Positions 1-5,721 are shown, counted from the first letter of the stretch. The stretch: DNA of 6,020 nucleotides from Candidatus Omnitrophota bacterium (GCA_023142805.1 JAGLIU010000038.1:1-6020); one strand, 5' to 3'. Translations and numbers: made by a program. Notes: generated by a model from the sequence alone, not told the origin.

Positions 1-1301
1 GCGGTGATGATTTTGATCAGAAAATAATTGATTGGATAGCTGATGAATTTAAAAAAGAAAATTCCGTAGATCTTCGTAATGATAAAATGGCGTTACAACG
101 ATTAAAAGAAGCCGCTGAGAAAGCGAAGTGTGAGCTTTCATCAAACATGCAGACTGAAATAAATTTGCCTTTTGTGACCGCGGATGCCACAGGTCCTAAA
201 CATTTGACATTAACACTTTCTAGAAGCAAGATGGAACAGCTTGTGGAAAATCTTGTTAACAGAACGAAAGCGCCGTGTCAACAGGCGCTTAAAGACGCCG
301 GATATTCGGCAAGTGATATTGATGAGATAATACTTGTTGGTGGTCAGACACGTATGCCTAAAGTACAGGAGATAGTTAAAGAAATATTTGGTAAAGAACC
401 TCATAAAGGCGTGAACCCTGACGAAGTTGTAGCTATAGGAGCCGCTATACAAGGGGGAATTTTAAGCGGGGATGAAGGATTATCTGATGTTGTTCTTTTA
501 GATGTTACGCCTCTTTCTCTGGGGATAGAGACTTTGGGTGGTGTCATGACGCGGCTTATAGAGAAAAATACCACTATTCCTACGAAAAAAAGCCAAATAT
601 TTTCAACAGCCGCGGATAATCAAACAGCTGTTTCTATACATGTACTTCAGGGTGAGAGGGAAATGTCGGCAGGAAACAGGACACTTGGAAGGTTTGATCT
701 TATTGGTCTTCCACCGGCTCCGAGAGGTCTCCCTCAGGTAGAAGTAACGTTTGATATTGACGCTAACGGTATAGTTCATGTTTCCGCTAAAGATAAAGCG
801 ACAGGCAAAGAGCAGTCTATAAGAATAGAGTCATCAAGCGGTTTGTCAAAAGAAGAGATAGAGAAGATGAAACAAGAAGCGAAAGAACACGAAGCGGAAG
901 ATAAAAAGAAAAGGGAACTTATTGAGACAAGAAACCAGCTTGATACGTTGATATACGCTACAGAAAAGGCCGTAAAAGATTATGGTGATAAGATCACTGA
1001 TGATGAAAAGAAAAACATAAGTGAGGCCGGTGAAAAGGCCAAGAAAGTTTTAGAGTCTGAGGATATAGAAGCGATCAAAAAAGCTCAGGAAGAACTTGGC
1101 AAGGCCAGTCATAAATTATCAGAAGAGGTTTATAAACAGGCGCAAGCCCAGGCGCAAGCTGAACAGCAGGGGAAGCAGGCAGGTGGAGAGCAAGGTGCCG
1201 GGGACGGGCAGGATAGTCAGTCCACTAATGAGAAAAAAACAGATGAAGATGTTGTTGACGCGGATTTTACCGTGGATGAAGATAAAAAAAATAAGGAATA
1301 G
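1..1301 (+). CDS. dnaK: Molecular chaperone DnaK (Hsp70), 5'-truncated by the window edge
   Basis: ATP-dependent cytoplasmic Hsp70 chaperone that binds exposed hydrophobic peptides and cycles with DnaJ and GrpE. The reading frame is open from base 3 with no start, so about 225-230 N-terminal residues (judged against E. coli DnaK from memory) lie upstream; 432 codons are visible. Seen in order: the GGDDFD segment and LRNDKMALQRLKEAAEKAK of the ATPase domain, ILVGGQTRMP, the NPDEVVAIGAAIQGG segment, the interdomain linker VVLLDVTPLSLGIET (about 486-530), the beta substrate-binding domain (TTIPTKKSQIFSTAADNQ, LQGERE, PAPRGLPQVEVTFDIDANG), a charged helical lid (about 840-1130), and a Q/A/G-rich disordered tail ending in the acidic DEDVVDADF motif typical of bacterial DnaK. 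An ATG at 87 is internal, not the start. The stop is TAG at 1299-1301. dnaJ follows after 80 bases, the usual arrangement. Identification is very secure. Confidence 0.98.
   Translation, partial: GDDFDQKIIDWIADEFKKENSVDLRNDKMALQRLKEAAEKAKCELSSNMQTEINLPFVTADATGPKHLTLTLSRSKMEQLVENLVNRTKAPCQQALKDAGYSASDIDEIILVGGQTRMPKVQEIVKEIFGKEPHKGVNPDEVVAIGAAIQGGILSGDEGLSDVVLLDVTPLSLGIETLGGVMTRLIEKNTTIPTKKSQIFSTAADNQTAVSIHVLQGEREMSAGNRTLGRFDLIGLPPAPRGLPQVEVTFDIDANGIVHVSAKDKATGKEQSIRIESSSGLSKEEIEKMKQEAKEHEAEDKKKRELIETRNQLDTLIYATEKAVKDYGDKITDDEKKNISEAGEKAKKVLESEDIEAIKKAQEELGKASHKLSEEVYKQAQAQAQAEQQGKQAGGEQGAGDGQDSQSTNEKKTDEDVVDADFTVDEDKKNKE
1137..1159 (+). repeat. 12-base tandem duplication inside the DnaK tail
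   Basis: The 11-mer CAGGCGCAAGC occurs at 1137-1147 and again at 1149-1159, a 12-base period that keeps the frame and encodes the alternating Gln-Ala run (QAQAQAQA) at the beginning of the disordered C-terminal tail. It looks like a small in-frame slippage duplication; tail length in DnaK is tolerant to such changes. Confidence 0.7.
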
Positions 1302-1373
1302 GGTTTAGGGTCAGGGGGCGAGGTCAAGATGTTTTTAGTTCATCAGACCTCTAGCTTATGACCTTTGAGCCTA
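1299..1373 (+). repeat. Long imperfect inverted repeat (hairpin) between dnaK and dnaJ
   Basis: Three stacked stems fold most of the gap between the two genes. Outer stem: 1299-1313 (TAGGGTTTAGGGTCA) against 1359-1373 (TGACCTTTGAGCCTA), 13 of 15 positions pairing if G-U pairs are allowed. Middle stem: GAGGTC 1320-1325 against GACCTC 1346-1351, perfect. Inner stem: GATG 1328-1331 against CATC 1341-1344, with a 9-base loop. The outer stem begins in the dnaK stop codon and ends 8 bases before the chosen dnaJ start. No T-run follows the 3' arm, so it is not a typical intrinsic terminator. It could act as an intercistronic stability or processing structure, or be a remnant of a dispersed palindromic repeat. 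Pairing was worked out by eye, with no energy calculation. Confidence 0.65.
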
Positions 1374-1381
1374 AGTTTATT

Positions 1382-2506
1382 ATGGCTGATTATTACGAAT
1401 TACTTGGTGTTACCAGAGATGTTTCCGCTGAAGAGCTTAAAAAATCTTACAGAAAGCTCGCGGTAAAATATCACCCGGATAAAAATCCCGGGGACAAAGA
1501 AGCTGAAGAGAAATTTAAAGAAATATCACATGCCTATGAGACACTAAGCGATCCTCAGAAGAAACAGCAGTATGACCAGTTTGGGGAGAATGCGTTCCAG
1601 TCCGGTGTCGGTGGAGGAGGCTTTGAGGGTTTTCACGATCCGTTTGATATTTTTCAGGATGTTTTTGGCGGAAATGTCGGTGATATATTCGGAGGGATGT
1701 TCGGAGGGGGAAGAAGCGGTCGTATGGGGCCAAGAAGAGGCAGAGATCTTGAGTATACGCTTCAACTGGATTTTTTTGAAGCGATAAAGGGTACCGAAAA
1801 GAAAATAAAAGTGCGTAAATACGAAACATGTGATGTTTGTTCCGGAACAGGCGCGAAACCCGGCACAGGGAAAACTACTTGTACGCTTTGTGGCGGAAGA
1901 GGGCAGGTAAGTCAGTCAAGCGGATTCTTTAGTGTTTCCCGTACATGTACGAATTGCGGTGGACATGGAGAAGTTATAAAAAATCCTTGCGGGAGTTGTT
2001 CCGGAAGAGGCAGAAAAGAGGCTTTAAAGAAGATAGCGGTTACTATTCCTCAGGGAGTAGATACCGGAGTGAGATTGCGTATATCGGGAGAAGGAGAAGC
2101 CGGACAGAACGGCGGGTCGTATGGAGATCTTTATGTCGCGATCGCGGTGAAGGATCATAAATTTTTTACACGCCGGGGATATGATCTTTTGTGCATGGTT
2201 AAGGTTTCTTTTACGCAACTGGTTTTTGGAGATGAAATACAGGTTCCGGGTGTGGTTGAAAAGGTGAAGATGATCGTGCCGGCGGGGACAAAGACAGGAC
2301 AGGTATTTAGATTGAACGGTAAAGGTGTGAAACGTCTGGATGGACGCGGTCGGGGGGATCAGCTTGTTAAGGTGGAAGTAGAGATCCCGACAAACCTTAA
2401 TTCGTATCAAAAGAAATTATTGAAAGAGTTTGAAATAAGTATAGGAAAGAAAACGGAATCTAAAGAAAAAAGTTTAAAAGATAAAGTTAAGAAGATCTTT
2501 AAATAA
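1382..2506 (+). CDS. dnaJ: Chaperone protein DnaJ (type I Hsp40)
   Basis: Co-chaperone that delivers unfolded substrates to DnaK and stimulates its ATPase through the J domain. The 374-residue product has every type I part: J domain at residues 1-70 with the HPD motif at 31-33 (YHPDKNPGD), a Gly/Phe-rich linker at about 74-125 (DIFGGMFGGGR), a zinc-binding region at about 150-210 with four intact CxxCxGxG repeats (CDVCSGTG, CTLCGGRG, CTNCGGHG, CGSCSGRG), then the two beta-barrel C-terminal domains and a lysine-rich end. Length is normal for the family. The start at 1382 is chosen because MADYYELLGV matches where DnaJ proteins begin; an in-frame ATG at 1358 would add eight uncharacteristic residues. 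Neither start has a clear Shine-Dalgarno sequence, so translation may depend on dnaK translation or on the hairpin just upstream. Pairs functionally with the preceding dnaK. Confidence 0.97.
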   Translation: MADYYELLGVTRDVSAEELKKSYRKLAVKYHPDKNPGDKEAEEKFKEISHAYETLSDPQKKQQYDQFGENAFQSGVGGGGFEGFHDPFDIFQDVFGGNVGDIFGGMFGGGRSGRMGPRRGRDLEYTLQLDFFEAIKGTEKKIKVRKYETCDVCSGTGAKPGTGKTTCTLCGGRGQVSQSSGFFSVSRTCTNCGGHGEVIKNPCGSCSGRGRKEALKKIAVTIPQGVDTGVRLRISGEGEAGQNGGSYGDLYVAIAVKDHKFFTRRGYDLLCMVKVSFTQLVFGDEIQVPGVVEKVKMIVPAGTKTGQVFRLNGKGVKRLDGRGRGDQLVKVEVEIPTNLNSYQKKLLKEFEISIGKKTESKEKSLKDKVKKIFK

Positions 2507-2523
2507 AAATAGAAAAATTAAAA

Positions 2524-2553
2524 TTGAAAACGTAAAAGTGAAGAAGTTAGAAT
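2524..2553 (+). promoter_or_regulatory. Possible sigma70-type promoter upstream of the fmdB-like gene
   Basis: TTGAAA at 2524-2529 and TAGAAT at 2548-2553, separated by 18 bases, each match the -35 and -10 consensus at five of six positions. It lies just after dnaJ in very A-rich sequence, where chance matches are common. If real, transcription would begin near 2560, within or next to the small hairpin at 2555-2576, and serve the fmdB-like gene. The alternative is read-through from dnaK-dnaJ. Confidence 0.35.
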
Positions 2554-2554
2554 G

Positions 2555-2576
2555 AAAGATCGGGTTTAAGATCTTT
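2555..2576 (+). repeat. Small perfect inverted repeat after dnaJ
   Basis: AAAGATC at 2555-2561 pairs perfectly with GATCTTT at 2570-2576 around an 8-base loop. The following bases (ATCGTCTTG) contain no T-run, so it is a weak candidate for the dnaJ terminator; an early-leader hairpin of the next transcript is equally possible. AAGATCTTTA also occurs at the very end of dnaJ, so the similarity may be coincidental in this base composition. Confidence 0.35.
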
Positions 2577-2622
2577 ATCGTCTTGAATGACCAAGGATGG
2601 AATTATTTTGGGATGATACGAT

Positions 2623-2630
2623 GGGAGGGG
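2623..2630 (+). promoter_or_regulatory. Ribosome binding site that fixes the fmdB-like start at 2633
   Basis: GGGAGGGG lies immediately before ATG 2633, with only four bases between its GGAGG core and the start codon, a short but workable spacing. The in-frame upstream ATGs at 2597 and 2621 have no suitably placed site, which supports starting at MPTYDY. Confidence 0.65.
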
Positions 2631-2632
2631 TA

Positions 2633-2884
2633 ATGCCGACATATGACTATAGATGTGAAAAATGCGAAAATGAGTTTCAGATGTTTCAGAGCATGACGGA
2701 CGAATCGGAAAAAAAATGTCCTGAATGTGAAGGTAAAGTTAAACGGTTGATTTCTTCCGGTGCCGGCATTATTTTTAAAGGCAAAGGGTTTTATCAAACA
2801 GATTATAAATCATCAGGGTCACAGCCAAAGCCGGATTGTGGCAAATCCGATACGTGTTCTGGGACGGATACATGCGGGAAATAG
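2633..2884 (+). CDS. FmdB-family zinc-ribbon protein
   Basis: Small 83-residue protein starting MPTYDYRCEKC, the hallmark of the FmdB/CxxC-CxxC zinc-ribbon family (putative regulatory proteins named after a gene near formamidase in Methylophilus). A zinc ribbon is formed by Cys8, Cys11, Cys29 and Cys32 (CEKC and CPEC), followed by the usual VKRLISSGAGIIFKGKGFYQTDY segment. The tail is short, Gly/Ser-rich and carries three extra cysteines at 69, 75 and 81, spaced six apart; Cys-containing tails are common in this family. No signal peptide or membrane segment is visible, so it is presumably cytoplasmic. The start at 2633 rests on the family N-terminus and the adjacent GGAGG. The molecular function of the family is unknown; nucleic-acid binding or metal handling are only suggestions. 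It lies 126 bases after dnaJ and 69 before the VanZ-like gene. Confidence 0.88.
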   Translation: MPTYDYRCEKCENEFQMFQSMTDESEKKCPECEGKVKRLISSGAGIIFKGKGFYQTDYKSSGSQPKPDCGKSDTCSGTDTCGK

Positions 2885-2941
2885 TCGTTCTGGATCCTTT
2901 GATGATATTCTGTATGTTTGGGATCAAACAGGGCGGGTTTA

Positions 2942-2947
2942 AAGGAG
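2942..2947 (+). promoter_or_regulatory. Ribosome binding site of the VanZ-like gene
   Basis: AAGGAG lies six bases before ATG 2954, a near-ideal Shine-Dalgarno sequence. It decides the start over the in-frame ATG at 2918, which lacks such a site and would add a hydrophilic 12-residue extension (MGSNRAGLKERN) before the membrane protein. Confidence 0.8.
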
Positions 2948-2953
2948 CGTAAT

Positions 2954-3334
2954 ATGGATTGGATCAAAAGTGACAAACCTATATTCAATTGGGTGCCGAC
3001 ATTGATATGGATAGCTGTAATATCGCTATTTTCAACCTTGCCTCTTGAACCTCAATTTCCACTTACAGTAGGGTATTTTGATAAATTAGCTCATTTTTTT
3101 GAGTATACCATACTATCAATTTTAATAAGCCGCGCTTTTTATCGACAAAATCGTAATTGTGTGTATAGGAGTTTGCTATTTACGTTGATATTAAGCGGGG
3201 GATATGGTATTGTAATGGAACTTATACAGCTATATGTCCCGGGAAGGGAAGCTAGCTCAATAGATGTGATATTTAACTTTATCGGCGCGTTAACAGGTGT
3301 AATTCTAAGCAAGGTTGTATTATGGCAGAAATAA
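2954..3334 (+). CDS. VanZ-like family integral membrane protein
   Basis: A 126-residue protein with about four membrane-spanning segments: roughly WVPTLIWIAVISLFSTLPL, the segment after FDKLAHFFEYTILS, the one around LLFTLILSGGYGIVMELIQ, and the C-terminal FNFIGALTGVILSKVVLW. The pattern FDKLAHFFEY, then E-L-I-Q followed by PGREASSIDVIFNFIGA, is the signature of the VanZ-like (Pfam VanZ) family. VanZ of enterococcal Tn1546 gives low-level teicoplanin resistance, but most relatives, including stand-alone copies like this one, have no assigned role; no other van gene is present, so resistance should not be inferred. Its length is typical of the minimal family. The stop codon lies 13 bases inside the next gene, indicating translational coupling with the DUF1015 gene. 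Confidence 0.85.
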   Translation: MDWIKSDKPIFNWVPTLIWIAVISLFSTLPLEPQFPLTVGYFDKLAHFFEYTILSILISRAFYRQNRNCVYRSLLFTLILSGGYGIVMELIQLYVPGREASSIDVIFNFIGALTGVILSKVVLWQK

Positions 3335-4599
3335 GACCTTTTCGAGGGTTATTGTATAACGGAGAAAAGATCAAGGGAGATTACGGGTCTGTTATGGCTC
3401 CGCCTTATGATGTTATTTCTGATGAACTTCGCGATCAATTATACGAAAAAAGCGAATACAACATTATAAAGCTTATTTTGGGCAAGACCCGCGAGACAAA
3501 CGGGACAAAAGAGAATTGCTATACGCGTGCTAAAAAACTATTCCAACGATGGCAGGAAGAAGACGTTCTAAAAAAAGATGAGACGGATTCTATTTATATC
3601 TATGTCCAGGAATACGTATATAAAGACAAGAAGTGCCGCAGAATAGGGTTTATGTCGCTTATGAAGATAGACGATTCTGTTCTTCCTCATGAATATACGC
3701 TTTCAAAACCAAAAAAAGATAGGATGAGTCTTATAAAAGAGATCAAGGGTAATTTAAGTCCTATATTTTCGTTATATGACGACAAAAACGGGAAAATAAA
3801 AGAAACATTGAAGGAAAGTATATCCTTTTCAGATCCGATCATAGATATAGAGTCTGACGGACAAAGACATATGTTATGGCGTTTTTCAGATCAGGAAAAG
3901 ATCAAAACTATTATAGACGAAATGTCCGGGGACAACACTTTTATAGCGGATGGACACCATCGGTACGAAGTGGGTAGGATGTATCGTGATGAGATCAGCA
4001 AAGAAGAAGGATATAATGGAAATGCTGATCATATTATGATGTATTTTACCGATCTTTCGGATAATGATAATCTTACAGTTGTGGGAACTCATCGTGTGAT
4101 CAAAGAAATGCCAAAAACAGATTCAAAGGAAATGATCGAAAAATTTGAGGAATTTTTTGAACTGACCGAATGCGACAACTTGAATAATCTTACAAATATG
4201 CTTGAAGATGAGCTTGATACACCGCATTGTTACGGATTTTTATTAAAGGGACAGTATTTTTTCTTGAGACCCAAAGATAGTAAAAGACTCAAGGGGCTTA
4301 TAATCGAGGATAAATCTGATAAATGGAAAGAACTGGATGTTAGTATTTTACATTCTTCCGTATTTGATAAGGTGTTGTCAATAGATGGCTCCGAAGGAAA
4401 TATTGTTTATGTCAAAACTCCTGATAGCGCCGAATCTTTAGTGGAAGGCGGGGAGTGTGACGCCGCGTTTTTGCTCAATCCTACCAGGGTAAAGCAGCTT
4501 AAAGCTGTTGCCGAACTGGGAGAGATGATGCCGCAGAAGTCTACTTATTTTTTTCCGAAATTGTTAAGCGGACTTGTGATGAATAAGTTTGAAGAGTAA
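3322..4599 (+). CDS. DUF1015 family protein of unknown function
   Basis: A 425-residue soluble protein recognised as DUF1015 (COG4198) by its motifs: N-terminal IRPFRGLLYN, MAPPYDV (residues 25-31), HEYTLSKPKKDRMSLIKEIKGNLSPIFSLYDD in the middle, FIADGHHRYE (207-216) with its paired histidines, FTDLSDNDNLTVVGTHRVI, and the C-terminal LLNPTRV (384-390) followed by MMPQKSTYFFPKLLSGLV. Length is normal for the family and no signal peptide or membrane segment is seen. The ADGHHRYE block looks like a catalytic or ligand-binding site, but the reaction is not established to my knowledge. From memory, DUF1015 genes often neighbour serA and serC (serine biosynthesis) in Bacteroides and clostridia; no such gene is present here. 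ATG 3322 overlaps the VanZ-like gene by 13 bases and has a weak AAGG site at 3311-3314, seven bases upstream, consistent with coupled translation. Confidence 0.87.
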   Translation: MAEIRPFRGLLYNGEKIKGDYGSVMAPPYDVISDELRDQLYEKSEYNIIKLILGKTRETNGTKENCYTRAKKLFQRWQEEDVLKKDETDSIYIYVQEYVYKDKKCRRIGFMSLMKIDDSVLPHEYTLSKPKKDRMSLIKEIKGNLSPIFSLYDDKNGKIKETLKESISFSDPIIDIESDGQRHMLWRFSDQEKIKTIIDEMSGDNTFIADGHHRYEVGRMYRDEISKEEGYNGNADHIMMYFTDLSDNDNLTVVGTHRVIKEMPKTDSKEMIEKFEEFFELTECDNLNNLTNMLEDELDTPHCYGFLLKGQYFFLRPKDSKRLKGLIIEDKSDKWKELDVSILHSSVFDKVLSIDGSEGNIVYVKTPDSAESLVEGGECDAAFLLNPTRVKQLKAVAELGEMMPQKSTYFFPKLLSGLVMNKFEE

Positions 4600-4611
4600 G
4601 CTGATAATTAG

Positions 4612-4720
4612 TAGTTAGCGGTTAATGATCCGTAGTTTGTAGTTTTGAGCGGACCTTTGAGTTTTTGTTTAATGTTAACGCTAAAAGCTTTACCAACTAT
4701 TGATCATTAACTATCAACTC
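4612..4720 (+). repeat. Long imperfect inverted repeat filling the DUF1015-accD gap
   Basis: A symmetric structure of about 110 bases. Perfect 10-base arms GTTAATGATC (4621-4630) and GATCATTAAC (4702-4711) form the main stem. After a 2x2 internal loop, TAGTTTGTA (4633-4641) pairs with TACCAACTA (4691-4699) with one mismatch. Further in, TTTT (4643-4646) pairs with AAAA (4683-4686) and AGCG (4648-4651) with CGCT (4679-4682), leaving a 27-base loop. Weak similarity (AGTT/AACT) extends outside the main arms. GTAGTT recurs directly at 4611, 4632 and 4639. There is no reading frame and no T-run after the 3' arm. This looks like an eroded palindromic repeat element (REP- or MITE-like) rather than a simple terminator; whether it recurs in the genome cannot be seen from one window. 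Confidence 0.65.
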
Positions 4721-4748
4721 TGAACTTTGAATTTAACAATTAATAAAT

Positions 4749-4754
4749 GAGGGA
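4749..4754 (+). promoter_or_regulatory. Ribosome binding site that fixes the accD start at 4759
   Basis: GAGGGA sits four bases before ATG 4759. The in-frame ATG at 4747 partly overlaps this site and is preceded only by A/T-rich sequence without a Shine-Dalgarno match, so the start giving MAFFTKKP is preferred over MRELMAFF. Confidence 0.65.
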
Positions 4755-4758
4755 ACTG

Positions 4759-5619
4759 ATGGCTTTTTTCACGAAAAAACCTATATTTTTTAAGAAAAAG
4801 AAGAAAGATGTAAGTGATGTTCCGAGCGGGTTATGGACAAAATGTCCCGAATGTGGTGAGTTGCTTTACAGTAAAGCGCTTAATGATAATTTGAAAGTGT
4901 GCATGAAATGTGATTATCATTTTAGGATGGGTGCTCATGAAAGAATAAACTCTGTCGCGGACAAAGGGTCTTTTAAAGAGATGTACAAAAATATGGTGAG
5001 CGGGGATCCTCTAAAATTCAAAGGGCCTAGTGACTATCCAACCAAAATACAAAGGGATCAAAAAAATACGGGTTTGAAAGATGCTGTTGTAGTGGGGGAG
5101 TGTTTTGTAAATAATGTTAAGGTGGCTTTGGGAGCGACGGATTCTCGTTTTATAATGGGGTCCATGGGATCGGTGGTCGGAGAAAAGATAACTCGTTTAA
5201 TAGAGTTCGCGGACAAAGAAAATATACCTTTAGTTATTATTTCAGGTTCCGGAGGCGGAGCCAGGATGTATGAAGGATTGTTTTCATTAATGCAGATGGC
5301 TAAGACTTCCGCGGCATTGAATAGGTTAAACAAGAACGGTGGTGTTTTTATATCGGTGCTGACTAATCCTACCATGGCAGGGGTTATGGCTAGTTTTGCG
5401 TCATTGGGCGATTTAATAATTGCTGAGCCGAAGGCCTTGATAGGATTTACAGGGCCCAGAGTTATTCGTCAAACTATCAAACAGGATCTTCCTGAAGGAT
5501 TCCAAAGTTCTGAATTTCTCGTGAAACATGGTTTGATCGATATGATCGTGCATAGGTCCGACCTTAAAAATGATCTTTCAAAATTGTTTGGATATATGAA
5601 AAAATCAGTAAAACTTTAG
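4759..5619 (+). CDS. accD: Acetyl-CoA carboxylase carboxyltransferase subunit beta
   Basis: Beta subunit of the acetyl-CoA carboxyltransferase, which with AccA moves the carboxyl group from carboxybiotin-AccB to acetyl-CoA, making malonyl-CoA for fatty acid synthesis. The 286-residue product has a short basic N-terminus, the characteristic four-cysteine zinc finger (CPEC 29-32 and CMKC 48-51, separated by 15 residues), then the crotonase-like carboxyltransferase domain with VALGATDSRFIMGSMGSVVGEKI, GSGGGARMYEGLFSLMQMAKTSAAL (from residue 163), VLTNPTMAGVMASFASLGD (about 200-218) and EPKALIGFTGPRVIRQTIKQDLPEGFQSSEFL. Length is normal. One detail is unusual against the E. coli sequence as I remember it: TMGGV there is TMAGV here, with Ala207 in place of the first glycine. 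accA is not adjacent in the visible part, and folC, a frequent neighbour, is absent. No clear promoter was found upstream, because the gap is occupied by the inverted repeat. Confidence 0.96.
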   Translation: MAFFTKKPIFFKKKKKDVSDVPSGLWTKCPECGELLYSKALNDNLKVCMKCDYHFRMGAHERINSVADKGSFKEMYKNMVSGDPLKFKGPSDYPTKIQRDQKNTGLKDAVVVGECFVNNVKVALGATDSRFIMGSMGSVVGEKITRLIEFADKENIPLVIISGSGGGARMYEGLFSLMQMAKTSAALNRLNKNGGVFISVLTNPTMAGVMASFASLGDLIIAEPKALIGFTGPRVIRQTIKQDLPEGFQSSEFLVKHGLIDMIVHRSDLKNDLSKLFGYMKKSVKL

Positions 5620-5658
5620 TTTTTGTTCCCGGAGAAGATATGTCGGGCGAATAAAACA

Positions 5659-5688
5659 TTGACAATTTTGTGTAGGTATCGTTATAAT
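5659..5688 (+). promoter_or_regulatory. Near-perfect sigma70-type promoter for the ABC transporter ATPase gene
   Basis: TTGACA at 5659-5664 and TATAAT at 5683-5688 both match the full -35 and -10 consensus, with an 18-base spacer (17 is ideal). Transcription would begin near 5695, giving a leader of roughly 27 bases before ATG 5722. Its position in the intergenic gap, directly upstream of a gene with a good ribosome binding site, makes chance unlikely. It indicates that the ABC gene starts its own transcription unit separate from accD. I see no clear operator palindrome overlapping it. Confidence 0.85.
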
Positions 5689-5709
5689 AGTAAAAATTTC
5701 ATCTATAGC

Positions 5710-5714
5710 AAGGA
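5710..5714 (+). promoter_or_regulatory. Ribosome binding site of the ABC ATPase gene
   Basis: AAGGA lies seven bases upstream of ATG 5722, a good Shine-Dalgarno match at normal spacing, and supports this start. Confidence 0.75.
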
Positions 5715-5721
5715 CGGTAAT

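Noticed and set aside
1096..1308. 70-codon frame overlapping the end of dnaK
   Set aside because: Composed of lysine/arginine-rich translation of dnaK in another frame, without a ribosome binding site or recognisable domain.
1358..1381. Upstream in-frame ATG giving DnaJ an eight-residue extension
   Set aside because: The extension (MTFEPKFI) is not DnaJ-like, it lies inside the hairpin sequence, and it has no ribosome binding site; MADYYELLGV is the expected N-terminus.
2024..2410. 128-codon antisense frame within dnaJ
   Set aside because: Lies entirely opposite a well-conserved gene and its translation has no recognisable features; a shadow frame.
2893..2930. GATCC/GGATC and TTTG-CAAA pairings in the fmdB-VanZ gap as a regulatory hairpin
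   Set aside because: Short arms with competing pairings and no terminator or operator character; within chance expectation.
2760..2942. 60-codon frame bridging the fmdB-like and VanZ-like genes
   Set aside because: Mostly an off-frame reading of the fmdB-like gene, with no ribosome binding site and no recognisable motif.
2954..3334. Glycopeptide (teicoplanin) resistance gene vanZ
   Set aside because: Only the broad VanZ-like family is supported; no vanS/R/H/A/X genes are nearby and most family members are not resistance genes.
5058..5375. 105-codon antisense frame within accD
   Set aside because: It mirrors the conserved AccD carboxyltransferase core and shows no family resemblance or start signals of its own.
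5627..5648. CCCG/CGGG pair after accD as an intrinsic terminator
   Set aside because: Only a four-base stem with a loop of over ten bases and no T-run after it; too weak to call.
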